DNA of 64,000 nucleotides from Chitinophaga cymbidii (GTDB lineage Bacteria; Bacteroidota; Bacteroidia; Chitinophagales; Chitinophagaceae): NCBI RefSeq assembly GCF_007992715.1, contig NZ_BKAU01000001.1:558001-622000 (forward strand), read 5' to 3'. The notes beneath the pieces are model-generated. The model saw only the letters and a list, made by a program, of their open reading frames with translations. It did not search any database and was not told the DNA's origin. The position numbers and the translations under genes were made by a program. The stretch's first letter is position 1; each line of letters begins with the position of its first letter. This document shows, piece by piece, positions 41,945 to 60,100 of the stretch.

Positions 41945-44187
41945 TTCTCCTGTTTAGCGGTGAAAGTGGAACGGATGAACTGCCATCCTTTGTCAAACTC
42001 GATTTCTCCTTTTGTATTTCCTTCGATGTGTACGTCCGTAAAGTGAAAATTTTCCAGCGGCGACTGCTCCATTCCGTGCGCGCTGATCACCCGTTTTACG
42101 CCGGTGGCCTTTATGTTGGAGATGTAGATGTTCCGGAAATGCGGGATGCCCTTTTCCGGCGGCTCCACTTTTTGCAGCATGGTTTTCCAGTGCGCGGGGA
42201 TGGAAGCGGCGTCCATGCCTTCAGGCAGTTTGGAATAGCTGTAGGAAGGGTTCCAGTTCATGGTGAAGTGGAAAGCATTGCCCACGCTGTCCAGCGTAAT
42301 GTTGCGGAAGTGAATGTCTTCCACAATGCCGCCGCGGGTAACAGCGGATTTAATGTGAAAGCCGTTGCCGGTGCCTTTCCCGATAAGGTTTTCCGCGAGC
42401 ACATGGCGGATGCTGCCGGAGGTTTCACTGCCGAGGGTCAGCAGCCCGCCGCCTTTCCGGGCGATGCAGTTGCGGATCACCACGTATTCCGTGGGCTTGT
42501 TCACACGCAGGCCGTCCCAGTCGCGGCCGGCTTTCAGGCAAAAATCATCATCATTGCAGTCGATATCGCAGTTCTCGATCAGCACCCAGGTAGAGGAATC
42601 CACATCAATGCCGTCTGTGCTCGGGCCTTTACCGTCCTCGTTGTTGCGGATCACCAGGCCGTCCGCCGTGATGCGGGTAGAGTATAATAATTGCACCGTC
42701 CAGAAGCCGGCATTTTTGATGGTGATGCCTTTCAGGGTGATGTCTTCAGAACGTTGCACCAGCACTGTGCGTACCCGTTTGGCGTCGTAGTCCACGATCC
42801 AGCGGAGGCCGCGGGGCTCGTAGTCTTCCTTGCGCATTTTCCAGTATTTGTCCCAGCAGAACCTGCCTCTTGCATTGATCACGCCTTCGCCGGTCAGGGC
42901 GGCGTTCTTCACGTCCAGCATGTTGATCATGGCGGCGGGCCATCTCATTTCTATGCCGGCGATGCGGGTATCTATATCAGGATAATCCGCAAAGTTCTGC
43001 GAGCCGAGCAGGGTAACGCCCTTATCTATACGAAAATTAACATTGCTTTTAATGAATACCGATCCGGTCACATAGGTGCCGGGCTTCAACGTCACAATGC
43101 CGCCGCCTTTGGCCGCGCAGTCGTCGATCGCGCGCTGGATGAAGGTGGTGTTGATCGTGGTGGTATCGCTCACGGCGCCGTAATCGTTGGCGATGAATAT
43201 TTTTCGGGAGGATGGAAAAGAAGTAGCGCCTACCTTGTCAGCCCATTCCAGGCGCGGGCCGGCGGGAGGTGCCAGCCTGTTGAACTCCGCCGCTGAAATG
43301 GTGAACACGGTGCCGTGGCGGATGCCCTCCGGCATTACCAGCCGGTCCGATACGTCCGTCCAGCTTTGCAGGTCTGTTGATTCGAGCGCGCCATAGGTGT
43401 GCTGCGTGTACTTGTCGAAATACATGATCCATTTGTTGCCGGCTTTCAGTACGGTGGGCCCTTCCGCCCAGTAATTCCCGGTAAGCGGCGCGGAGGGTTT
43501 CGTATACGGACCGGCGAGCTTTTGCGCGGTAGCCACACGGATGTTCTTCTGCGGCGGCGTGCGGGTTTCGTCTTTCAGGAACATGAGGTACTGCTTCCCA
43601 TTGGGCTGAATGGTCGCGTCTATCACGTTGAAGTCGTGATCGTACAGCAATTTCGTTTTGCTGAAGGTGGAAAAATCTTTGGTGGTGACGTAATACATGC
43701 GGTGGTTGTATTTGTCGTCGCCGGCCGTATCGCCTTTTTTGAACCTGCCGGGGATGGTGGAGGCCCAGTAGATCATATATTCTTTTTTCACGGGGTCGTA
43801 CGTTAGCTCGGGGGCCCAGCAGTTGCGGGCGGAGGGCTCGTGCGCCATCACGGGAATGTCCTGCTGGGGGCTCCAGTGCACAAGATCGGTGGACGAAGCG
43901 TAGCCGATGCTTTGCTCGTTCCAGCTTACAGTCCATACCATATGGAATTTGCCGTCCGCTCCGCGGATGATGCAGGGATCGCGCATCAGCTTGTCTTTCC
44001 CGGCGGTGGGCGTCAGAAAGGAACTGTCACCTTTCAACGCATTCCAGGAGTAACCATCATGGCTAAACGCCAGGTGCAGTCCATCCTGACCGTTCTGTTT
44101 AAAGTACGCGAACATATAAACGGAATCTGTCCGTTGTGCGATAGCTGCATTGCAGAGCAGCAGGAGTAATAGGATATTTCTCATCAT
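41941..44187 (-). CDS. Bimodular GH43-like - GH28 polygalacturonase-family enzyme
   Basis: A 748-residue secreted fusion. Signal peptide 1-17. Module 1 (about 20-310) is a five-bladed propeller of GH43 type: RDPCIIRGADGKFHMVWTVS with the base Asp near 70, NCWAPELTYDPVKKEYMIYW with the acid Glu near 127, and a Glu at WAEGPTVLK. Module 2 (about 328-748) is a right-handed beta-helix GH28: PSTDGIDVDSS at 522-532 (STDG in place of NTDG), CNDDDFCLKAG with the acidic pair at 546-548, and FHIKSA near the RIK position. GH43 proteins often cleave arabinose or xylose, and GH28 galacturonate linkages. Overlaps of 4 bases at both ends embed it in the enzyme operon. Confidence 0.88.
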   Translation of the reverse strand: MMRNILLLLLLCNAAIAQRTDSVYMFAYFKQNGQDGLHLAFSHDGYSWNALKGDSSFLTPTAGKDKLMRDPCIIRGADGKFHMVWTVSWNEQSIGYASSTDLVHWSPQQDIPVMAHEPSARNCWAPELTYDPVKKEYMIYWASTIPGRFKKGDTAGDDKYNHRMYYVTTKDFSTFSKTKLLYDHDFNVIDATIQPNGKQYLMFLKDETRTPPQKNIRVATAQKLAGPYTKPSAPLTGNYWAEGPTVLKAGNKWIMYFDKYTQHTYGALESTDLQSWTDVSDRLVMPEGIRHGTVFTISAAEFNRLAPPAGPRLEWADKVGATSFPSSRKIFIANDYGAVSDTTTINTTFIQRAIDDCAAKGGGIVTLKPGTYVTGSVFIKSNVNFRIDKGVTLLGSQNFADYPDIDTRIAGIEMRWPAAMINMLDVKNAALTGEGVINARGRFCWDKYWKMRKEDYEPRGLRWIVDYDAKRVRTVLVQRSEDITLKGITIKNAGFWTVQLLYSTRITADGLVIRNNEDGKGPSTDGIDVDSSTWVLIENCDIDCNDDDFCLKAGRDWDGLRVNKPTEYVVIRNCIARKGGGLLTLGSETSGSIRHVLAENLIGKGTGNGFHIKSAVTRGGIVEDIHFRNITLDSVGNAFHFTMNWNPSYSYSKLPEGMDAASIPAHWKTMLQKVEPPEKGIPHFRNIYISNIKATGVKRVISAHGMEQSPLENFHFTDVHIEGNTKGEIEFDKGWQFIRSTFTAKQEK

Positions 44188-47100
44188 TGTCTTAATAATG
44201 TTGCTGCCATCAGGCCGATGACAACATCGTTCGTATATGCCTGCACGGTCAGTGACCGCAATGTTTTATCCGCTTGCAGGGGCATGTGCAGCACAGTAGC
44301 CGCGCCGCCATCGATCCCCCGGGACGAAAATCCCTTGATGACAGCGTATTTATCCAGCCCTTTCGCAAACCTTCCTTCTTTCAGGTAGAGCCGTTCAGGA
44401 TGAGGCGCGTCCGTGGTGAAGGCATGCCCGTCCGTAAAATAGTCCTGCTCGATGGGCCACCAGTTCTGCGGGTTTTTAAGCCGCATGGAATCGCGGGAGC
44501 CGTCTGTATAGGCAACGATCACGAAACCGTTGGTCATCCTGCTTTGCATGGGATTGGTAGTGCCAGCCATGAGCAGGCAAAGATAGGTTGCTTTCCCGCT
44601 TAGCGCTATGGTGGCTAATTCTGGGTAATTGTCCCATTGCGATGTAAAGAGGATGTTCTTTTGCAGGGTGTCTGAAGGCGTGCTGAAAGGGATGCCTGAC
44701 GCCGTTCTGATCTCGTTGCGCGCGCCCGCTGCCGTGCGCAGGCCGCTGTCGTCAATGGATGCCATCGTCAGCGGGTAACACCAGTTGCCGATGCCCTGTA
44801 CCGGCAGCTGTAATGTGGGCATAACGGGGCGTGGGGACAAATAGGCTTGTTTAAATATGTTCGTTACTTTATCGTTGAAAACGACCGGTACTTTTTCAAA
44901 TGTTGTGGCCGGAGTGATGACTGGTGGAGGAATGGAAGTGGTGTCTTTCTTTGCCTTGTGAACAATGGGCTGCCACCAGGTGAAGATGCCTTGCTTTACT
45001 TTGCGGAAGGAAACGTTGCTGCCGGAAACTACAGACGCCTCCGTGTTGCGCCGGCTTTCTCCGGCAGCCGGTGCGGCAGCGCCCGCCGGCCGGCCGGTGG
45101 TTGTGGAAGACAGCTCCTGCCTCACGCCGGAAACTTGTTCGCTTGTTTTGACAGGCCTTCCTTTCCATTGCAAAACAATCTCGTATTTCGCTTCCGCCGG
45201 CAGTGCCAGCTCAATCAGCGGCGCTCCCACACCGGCGCGCACCGCATATCGTACGGGCTTGCCGTTCACGCTAGCACTCGCCACATCATCTTTTCGCGCG
45301 GCCAGTAAGAGTTTTAGTTGGAGTTTTTTACGGAAGGACGGGCTGATCAGATACCTGTCTGTATCGCCTTTCCTGTTAAACGCAAACGTCATGTCCGGTA
45401 TTTCCAGGCGGGCATGCTCCCAGTCCGCGGGGAATCCGGGGCGGATCATCAGCGTATCATGCAATGCATCCGGTTGTATGCCGAAGAGGCCTTCCACCAG
45501 CGAGCGGGCGGCCATGCCGATGGGGTCCGCAAAATCACGGTAGAGCTCGCCGCGTACCGCATCGTAGTAAGAGAGTTGTTGAAAGCCACCGGGACTGGCG
45601 CTGAGGTACATGCTTTCCAGCAGGGCGCTCCGCCAGAGCCGGAATGCTTCGTTGCTCCGGTTGCCCTGCCAGTATGCGAGGGCGGTGTGCAGGTTTTCCG
45701 CCAGCGCAACATTGTTGATGGACCAGGTGTAGGGCTGCCAGTCGGAAGTGCTGAGCAGGTACAGGTCTTTTTCGGAGAACCCTTTTGCCTGCACCGGGAT
45801 CCGCGGAATGTGGTCTTCAATGTATTGCAGCGAGCGGTAAGCCTGGAAATCGTCAGGCACGCGGGAATCGATCGCGTGATAGATCGTCCACAGACCAGGC
45901 GCGGGGTGCACGAGCTGACGGCCCGCTTTGTCCTTGTACTCCGCATACCAGCCTTGCTCCGGCAGCCACAGATATTTTTGAATGGATGAAAGTATGTGTT
46001 GCGCTTCCTTTTCATAGCGCGCCCCGTCTTCCCCGATCAGCTTTGCCAGTGACGCCGCTGTTTTGTTAGCGAAGTAATTGTATGCCGATGTATGTGTTAC
46101 GCCGCCCCCGCTGTATTGCAGCGCGTCGCTGGCCCAGATGGCGGCGTAGGCATCATACAGTCCGTCGTTGTCGCTGTCGAAATTCCTTTTCTCCCAGGCG
46201 AGGTGCCGTTTGATCACGGGCCACATTTCGCGCACATAGGCCGTGTCCCCCGTCCAGTTGAAGTGGCGCAGCAGCTGATCGATGAACACGAGGTTCATAT
46301 CGTAGTGATGGGCGCGGATGTCGCCATTGGGGTTGCGGCAGATATATCCGTCACTGAAAAGAAAGGTGCCGATCTTTTCCTGGTGGCGGGCGAGGTGCAG
46401 GGCGGTGTCCATCACCACACCGGTTTCCGGTGGCGTAGTTACCTGCGACAGCGCGTAGCTTGAAAAATGTTTACGTGCGCGGTCGTGCCAGCCCAGCGGG
46501 TCCGCAACATATGCACCGCGCCATGCGTTCAGGCGCATGCGCCAGGCTACGGCGCCATGCAGGAAAGTGGGATCTTCCCAGATGGCGTCTGCGGCAAGGC
46601 TGAGCGCGCCGCCGAGGGTGTTGAGGTATGGATCGGGGGTTTGTAGTTTGATCCTGTTCGCCAGTTGGTGGCGGGTTTTGTCGGCATTGTTGAAGATATG
46701 CGGGAGGTCTTTTGAGGTGATCACCTGTTTGCCGGATAGCAATGAATACCGCTTCTCTGCAGTATCCGCCGGTTTGTTCAGATGCAATGCATATCCGCCT
46801 TCTGTGGTATTCGCCGGCTTATTCTGACGTAAAGCATATCCGCCTTCGGCCACATCCGCGGGTTTGTTCAGTAACAGAAAATACCGTTCTTCCGCGATGA
46901 TCACCGCTTTACCGGTGACAACCGGCGCTTCCGCGGTAGTAGCGCCGTAGGCATCAACAGGGCTCTCCATCTTTGAAGCATCCCCTATTTTTACGTTCGG
47001 GAACATGCCGGATAGTTGTTTTCCACCACCATAGGTCAATTGAAATGTATTTCCCTTTATCGTATAGGCATTACCTTTACAGTTTGCCGCATGCAGGTAA

Positions 47101-47618
47101 AAAGATGATTCGGGATCAGCCCCGATATCTCCATTGCGGGAAAACTTCTTTCCGCTGACACCACCGTACACCCACATCAATTCAACCCGGCTATCAACAT
47201 CTTTCCCGGCTATTTTCACGATCATTCCTTCCGCGTCATATAACGCCAGCACTTCGATCTGCATCACACCTTTCCCAAGCAAAGGATCTTTTATCGCATA
47301 CAGCATTTTCCCCGGCCGGTACACTGCCCGGATGTGTTCCGCATCGATCAGCCATTTGCTTTCCTTTCCGGACATCAATCCGAAATGCAGGTTGCCGCCC
47401 ATGCCGGGCAGGTACATCGCAAATTCGGGGAGGTCGCCGGCTTCCACACGAAAGGCGGTATTTCCGCCATACAAGGCGCGGTTAAACCGCTGCTGGCCGT
47501 TCTCACAAACAAAGTCCGTTCCCTGCGGGCGGTAATGCACGCTGCGGGCGGGTTTCTGGGCGACTGCCCCTCCTGCCCAGCAGATCAGTCCCAACCATAT
47601 TGTCCACTGTTTTATCAT
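44184..47618 (-). CDS. Large DUF4450-like (alpha/alpha)6 glycosidase-type enzyme, specificity unknown
   Basis: A 1144-residue exported protein. Signal peptide 1-20. The N-terminal part (about 25-230, YRPQGTDFVCENGQQRFNRA, ALYGGNTAFRVEAGDLPEFA) resembles the DUF4450 domain of Bacteroidota PUL proteins. A central (alpha/alpha)6 barrel follows (about 330-760: DPTFLHGAVAWRMRLNAWRG, DLYLLSTSDWQPYTWSINNV, FADPIGMAARSLVEGLFGIQ), then C-terminal beta domains (to 1144). The barrel pattern is that of inverting glycosidases (clan GH-L/GH-M-like). Between the N-terminal domain and the barrel are three 15-residue tandem repeats (46752-46886). It starts 4 bases before the next gene's stop on one side and overlaps the GH43-GH28 gene by 4 bases on the other. 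A role on a pectin side chain is inferred from context. Confidence 0.7.
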   Translation of the reverse strand: MIKQWTIWLGLICWAGGAVAQKPARSVHYRPQGTDFVCENGQQRFNRALYGGNTAFRVEAGDLPEFAMYLPGMGGNLHFGLMSGKESKWLIDAEHIRAVYRPGKMLYAIKDPLLGKGVMQIEVLALYDAEGMIVKIAGKDVDSRVELMWVYGGVSGKKFSRNGDIGADPESSFYLHAANCKGNAYTIKGNTFQLTYGGGKQLSGMFPNVKIGDASKMESPVDAYGATTAEAPVVTGKAVIIAEERYFLLLNKPADVAEGGYALRQNKPANTTEGGYALHLNKPADTAEKRYSLLSGKQVITSKDLPHIFNNADKTRHQLANRIKLQTPDPYLNTLGGALSLAADAIWEDPTFLHGAVAWRMRLNAWRGAYVADPLGWHDRARKHFSSYALSQVTTPPETGVVMDTALHLARHQEKIGTFLFSDGYICRNPNGDIRAHHYDMNLVFIDQLLRHFNWTGDTAYVREMWPVIKRHLAWEKRNFDSDNDGLYDAYAAIWASDALQYSGGGVTHTSAYNYFANKTAASLAKLIGEDGARYEKEAQHILSSIQKYLWLPEQGWYAEYKDKAGRQLVHPAPGLWTIYHAIDSRVPDDFQAYRSLQYIEDHIPRIPVQAKGFSEKDLYLLSTSDWQPYTWSINNVALAENLHTALAYWQGNRSNEAFRLWRSALLESMYLSASPGGFQQLSYYDAVRGELYRDFADPIGMAARSLVEGLFGIQPDALHDTLMIRPGFPADWEHARLEIPDMTFAFNRKGDTDRYLISPSFRKKLQLKLLLAARKDDVASASVNGKPVRYAVRAGVGAPLIELALPAEAKYEIVLQWKGRPVKTSEQVSGVRQELSSTTTGRPAGAAAPAAGESRRNTEASVVSGSNVSFRKVKQGIFTWWQPIVHKAKKDTTSIPPPVITPATTFEKVPVVFNDKVTNIFKQAYLSPRPVMPTLQLPVQGIGNWCYPLTMASIDDSGLRTAAGARNEIRTASGIPFSTPSDTLQKNILFTSQWDNYPELATIALSGKATYLCLLMAGTTNPMQSRMTNGFVIVAYTDGSRDSMRLKNPQNWWPIEQDYFTDGHAFTTDAPHPERLYLKEGRFAKGLDKYAVIKGFSSRGIDGGAATVLHMPLQADKTLRSLTVQAYTNDVVIGLMAATLLRQ
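46707..46886 (-). repeat. 45-base coding tandem repeat (3 full units, 1 decayed)
   Basis: Units at 46842-46886, 46797-46841 and 46752-46796 encode RYFLLLNKPADVAEG, GYALRQNKPANTTEG and GYALHLNKPADTAEK. A fourth (46707-46751, RYSLLSGKQ...) is degenerate. In-frame expansion within the DUF4450-like gene forms a linker of variable length. Confidence 0.85.
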
Positions 47619-47622
47619 CGTA

Positions 47623-55297
<7,675 letters not shown>

Positions 55298-55316
55298 GAT
55301 ACAATTTAATAAACGT

Positions 55317-55354
55317 CACGATGACAGTTAAGCTAAATTTTAACTGTCATCGTG
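55317..55354 (-). promoter_or_regulatory. 15-bp perfect stem-loop between susD and the enzyme genes
   Basis: 55317-55331 pairs with 55340-55354 without mismatch around an 8-base loop. It lies between the SusD stop (55375) and the GH106 start (55297). On the minus strand only ACGTTTATT follows, so it is not a classical terminator. It more likely stabilises the upstream message end or attenuates read-through into the enzyme genes. Confidence 0.7.
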
Positions 55355-55374
55355 AAAAAACAACTTTATTCGTC

Positions 55375-57120
55375 TTACAGATCGAAAGGCAGATACCAGT
55401 TATCCTGATTCATCAGCTTCGCTCTGGCGTCCGCCGCACCGGGCACCCCGTCTTTTTGCAGCTTCTCATATATCTTGTCTGCAAGGAAAGAAGGATCGTT
55501 TCGGCGCAGCGCGATGCGCAGCAAGTCCGGCCAGCGGGTGCCTTCATAACCATTTTCCAGTGCCGTTTCATTGATCAATCCGTCTTCTATCTGCAACAGG
55601 CTGTCGGCAGCCGGGATTTGCAGGGAAACAAGATTTGCCCGCGCCCTGATCCCGATATTGCGGTACCAGTCCGAGCGGTAATATGGAATGCCGTTGCTGC
55701 CGCTGTTCCTCGCATCAAAATTGAAAGGATATGGCTCGAACAACGTGTTCTGATAGTCCGTTACATTACTGGTCGGTGCGGGATAAGCGCCGCCAATGCC
55801 GGAGTTGAACAATCCCCATGCGAGGCGGTGCCGGCCCGTGCGGTTAGCGGCTTCCGCAAAGCGCATATGCAGATGCGTCTGCCGGAACAGGAACCATTTA
55901 CCGCTCCTTTGCAGGATGTCCGCCGGGAGATTGGTGTTATAATTCAGATAGTTGTAGAGATACTTCATCACCACCGGCTGGCCGCCGATCTCTCGCCAGG
56001 TGAACAGGCCGCGTGCATCATAAGGCTGACCGGGTATCTGCGGCGCGCTGCTGCGGGTGCGTTGCTGCTGGCTGTTCCAGTTATCGATCGCGGACTGCGA
56101 GGGTTTTACAAGGTAATCCCCACCCACGGGTGAAAACAATTTCACGAAGGGGTTGGCCGGTTTGAACTTGTGATCAAACGGTATGGCCCATACCCATTCC
56201 CTCCGGAAGCCCTCTGTATTCATGGCCTGCTCGAACATGATCCGCCATTCAGAGTTCGTGATCAGCGAGGTCTCGTCTCCGTCGCGGGAATAGCGGATGT
56301 AGTGATCGATATCGCCATTACTGTCCCATCCCAGTTTGTACATGGAAAAGTAAGAGCCGTTCACAGTGCCGGCGGTGCCGGTCTCCATCACCTCGCGGTA
56401 CCAGCTGGCGGCCTGTACGTAATTACCTTTCCAGAGGTGCAGATCGCCGAGCAGGCACCTTTTGTTGATGAACCATTTATTCGTCGGATAGCCGTCTACC
56501 GTGATGTTCAGCGTGGTGCCGGAAGGGTATTCTTCCTTGTAGGGCAATGCTTCGGTAGCGCTGATCAGGCTGTCCAGCAGCACATTGAATGACAGGCGCG
56601 GGAAGTTGCCGGCGTCTTTCAACGCATCTACCGTTTCCAGCGGCGAGGTAACGTAGGGCACTTCTCCGTAGTGAATGCCCAGTTGAAGATACAGGAACGC
56701 GCGCATGCAGGCCACGTCTGAATAGCGCTGGATGTATTCCGCGTCCTGCAGTTTGTTCTCCTGGTGCATGATGGCAAAATGTTTCAGCACATCATTGCAG
56801 TTGAGGATCACTTCGTAAAAGGGGCGCGGACTGGCCCAGGGATTGTCCGGCGTTACGCTGTGCGTGCTCAGCTGACGCAGGTACCGGTCCGCATTGTCCG
56901 TATATTCCAGCATGTCCCCGCGCAGCTCGTTCAGCAGAATGTAACGTTCCGCGAGGCCCATGAACTGGCCGTAAATACCAATGACGGCGGCATCCGCATC
57001 ATACACGTTGCGGTACATGTCGCTGACATCCAGCTCATCCTCCGGCTTTATATCGAACATCTTTTTGCACGAAGATCCCGTTACTGCCACGGCCGCCAAT
57101 AGTATGAATAGCTTCTTCAT
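55375..57120 (-). CDS. SusD/RagB-like glycan-binding lipoprotein
   Basis: A 581-residue surface lipoprotein with signal peptide and lipobox (VTGSSC, Cys18). N-terminal SusD motif: FDIKPEDELDVSDMYRNVYD. TPR-like helices follow, with YIQRYSDVACMRAFLYLQLG (about 130-149) and HYGEVPYVTSPLET. The C-terminus has FRQTHLHMRFAEAANRTG and LIDSNE-type endings with QDNWYLPFDL. It follows SusC by 36 bases and precedes the enzyme genes. By family role it is the outer-membrane lid that captures rhamnogalacturonan fragments for SusC. It is the second SusD of this PUL; another is cut at the right edge. Confidence 0.93.
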   Translation of the reverse strand: MKKLFILLAAVAVTGSSCKKMFDIKPEDELDVSDMYRNVYDADAAVIGIYGQFMGLAERYILLNELRGDMLEYTDNADRYLRQLSTHSVTPDNPWASPRPFYEVILNCNDVLKHFAIMHQENKLQDAEYIQRYSDVACMRAFLYLQLGIHYGEVPYVTSPLETVDALKDAGNFPRLSFNVLLDSLISATEALPYKEEYPSGTTLNITVDGYPTNKWFINKRCLLGDLHLWKGNYVQAASWYREVMETGTAGTVNGSYFSMYKLGWDSNGDIDHYIRYSRDGDETSLITNSEWRIMFEQAMNTEGFRREWVWAIPFDHKFKPANPFVKLFSPVGGDYLVKPSQSAIDNWNSQQQRTRSSAPQIPGQPYDARGLFTWREIGGQPVVMKYLYNYLNYNTNLPADILQRSGKWFLFRQTHLHMRFAEAANRTGRHRLAWGLFNSGIGGAYPAPTSNVTDYQNTLFEPYPFNFDARNSGSNGIPYYRSDWYRNIGIRARANLVSLQIPAADSLLQIEDGLINETALENGYEGTRWPDLLRIALRRNDPSFLADKIYEKLQKDGVPGAADARAKLMNQDNWYLPFDL

Positions 57121-57156
57121 ATGTCGTATCGATTTCTGATTGAATTAAAATGGATT

Positions 57157-60100
57157 TTACAAGCCTATCCGCACACCCAGCGTCACGCTTTTGAACAGCG
57201 GGTCAAGACCGGCATCGATGCCCTGCGCGAACACGCTGCCGGCCGCGCTGAACTCCGGATCGTATCCCTTGTATTTCGTTAGCGTGATCAGGTTATTTCC
57301 TGTGGCGTAAACAGTGGCGTTCTTCAGGATGCCGTTTTTGATGGGAATATAGTACTGGAGGGATACCGTGCGCAGGCGCAGATAAGAACCGTCCTCTATC
57401 CACCGGTCGCTGAAGCGGGCATTCCCCATCGGATCGCCCCAGGCGGCTTTCGGTGTATTCGTTACCTGTCCGTCCGCGCGCCACCTGTTGTTCATACTTT
57501 CCAGCTGGTTTTCCACGCCGCTGGCTGATTCCAGGCGGTAGCGCAGATAATTGTACACCTCATTGCCCTGGCTGAAAGTGATCAGCGCGTTCAGCTCAAA
57601 GCGGTTCCAGAGAATGCGGTTGGTGATGCCGCCCGTCCAGTCCGGGTTAGGATCGCCGATCACCCGGCGGTCGTCCGCATTGATCTCTCCATCTTTATTT
57701 ATATCGATGAAACGTACATCGCCTCCGCTAAAGGTGCTGAATGTTCCGTCGTTGTTCATTTTCCGTAATCCTTCCGCCGCAGCTTCCGCATCGGATGCAT
57801 ACACGCCGTTCGTGGTGTATCCGTAGAACTGGTTGGCGGGTTGATCGTTGGCCGTCAGGATGGTGGCGCCTGCATATTCGGTGGTGAACTGCCCTCCCGG
57901 CACGGATATGATCCTGTTTTTGTAGCTGCTGACGTTGAAGCCCAGGTCCCACTTCACTTTCGGCGCATTTACGATGCGCGCGTTCACCGTTGCTTCCCAT
58001 CCTGTATTCTGCATGCTGCCGGCATTGGTCAGCATGGTTTTAAAGCCTGTGGCGGAAGGCAGTTCTTCATACACCAGCATATTCTCTGTTTTATTGGAAT
58101 ATACGTCCAGGCCGATGTTCAGGCGTTCCTGCAGGAAGGCAATGTCCAGCCCGCCGTTCAGCTTCTTGCCGGTTTCCCATTGCAGCGCGGGGTTGGCGAT
58201 GCCGTTGCGCACCAGCCCCTGCATGCCCAGCAAATTCTGCGAACCGTAGGTTTGCCGGCTGGTGTAATTACCGATGTCGTCGTTCGCCGTGATGCTGTAA
58301 GAAGCCCGCAGCTTCAGCAGGTTGATGCCGGAGCCGGACATGAAGTCTTCCCCGGAGATCAGCCATGCCGCCGCAAGCGAAGGCATTACAGGAAACTTGC
58401 TGCCGTTGATCGCTATACCGTCTTTCGCCTGCTTCCCAAAACGGGAAGAGCCGTCCACCGCCATGTTGAAGGACAGAAAATACTTGTCCATCAGGCCGTA
58501 ATCCGCATTGAGATAAGTGTTCAGCCAGTTCCATTTGCCGATGCCGCCGCCGACCTGCCGCAATGCGGCCAGGCCGTTCTGTACGCTCACCAGCTCGTCC
58601 GTGGGAGAATTGTAGCCGAGCGCGTAATCCTGCTCAGCATCATTCTTTTGATACCGGAAGCCAACGCGGACGGCTACACTATGCCGGTTGTTGTAACGCT
58701 TCGTGAATTCCAGCCGTGTATCGTTGTAGATGGAGTAAAGTCTTTTTACCTGGCTGCCCAGCCGGTTTTCCGCGATGGCCTGCGGCAGGGTGTCTTTAGC
58801 CAGGCCGCTGCCGGGCACGAAGATGTTCTCGCGCACTTTGTCGTATACAATACCGATCGTTGTGCTGGCATTCCAATGATCGGAAAAATCGTACTTGAAC
58901 CCGAACGTGCCGTAGAAGCGGTAATATTTGTTGTACGCCTGCATTTCATCGATCACAGCGGTGGGATTGCTGATGCCGAGCGAGTCGCGGTCGGACAGGT
59001 TGGGGCTTTCCACGCCTTCGTTGTTCACCTCACGGTCATGCATGAACGGAGATTTCACCAGGGAGAGGAAGAGCGGGGCGGTGTTATCCGCAATACCCTG
59101 GTCTTTCAGGTTTTGTTCGTTGTAAGTAAAAGAAAGATTGGCGAAGCCAGTGAATTTCCGGGTGAAATTGAAAACGGCGTTGAAGCGGGTACTGTAGCGG
59201 CTAAGGTCTGTTCCGCGCATGATGCCTTCATTCTTCATATATCCCATGCTCAGGCCGTACGTGGCGATGTTATCGCCGCCGGTCACCTTGAGGTAGTAGT
59301 TATTGCTCATGCTGTTGTCCATTACCCGGCTTTGCCAGTCGGTATTGTAATGGTAGCTATGGTAAAACGGACTGGCAGGGTCATCGTTCATATACGGCAG
59401 CGCCGCGATCTCCGCGCTGCTGAGCCCTTTGCTGCCAAGCATTTCGCTCAGGTAAGTGCGGTAATCCGCTGCATTCATCACAGGCAGTCTTTTCGGCGCG
59501 ATGTTGAAGCCGGCATATGCGCCGAAATCGATTTTCGTGGCCTGCTCCCGCGTGCGCGAGGTGGTGATGATGATAGCGCCGTTCGCACCTTTGGCGCCAT
59601 AGATGGAAGCAGCGTCGCGCAGCACGGTGATGTTATCGATATCCCGCGGGTCTATCAGCGACAGCGGGTTGGTGTAGTTGTTGGCGATGATGCTCTGACC
59701 GTAGTCGTTCGCATCGAAGATCATGTTATCCACTACGATCAGCGGCCTGTTGGTGCCGTACAGGGAATTATAGCCACGCAGGAAGAGATTGGCGCCCGCG
59801 CCCTGCACGCCGGAGCGGCGGATGGCGTTGAGCCCGGCGATCCTGCCTTGCAATAATGCGTCCGGCATTTCGGCGGTCTGCTGCCAGCCGTTCACATTGT
59901 ATTGCCCCGCAGAAGCGGTCACATTCCTTTTGCTGCGCGTATCGAGCGGCAGGTTGACCGGCGCGGAGAACGATTCAGCGGAGGCGTCCAGCAGGGATAC
60001 TTCCAGGTTGTTCCGGCCCCGCAGGGATACCAGCCGCGTATCGTAGCCTTCACCGCTGACAAAGATGGTGGATTGCAGGGAGGGTACATTCAGGACGAAT

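Noticed and set aside
57841..59856. 671-codon open frame on the + strand opposite SusC
   Set aside because: It is the antisense shadow of a clear SusC gene, with no family motif, and is typical of GC-rich third-position bias.
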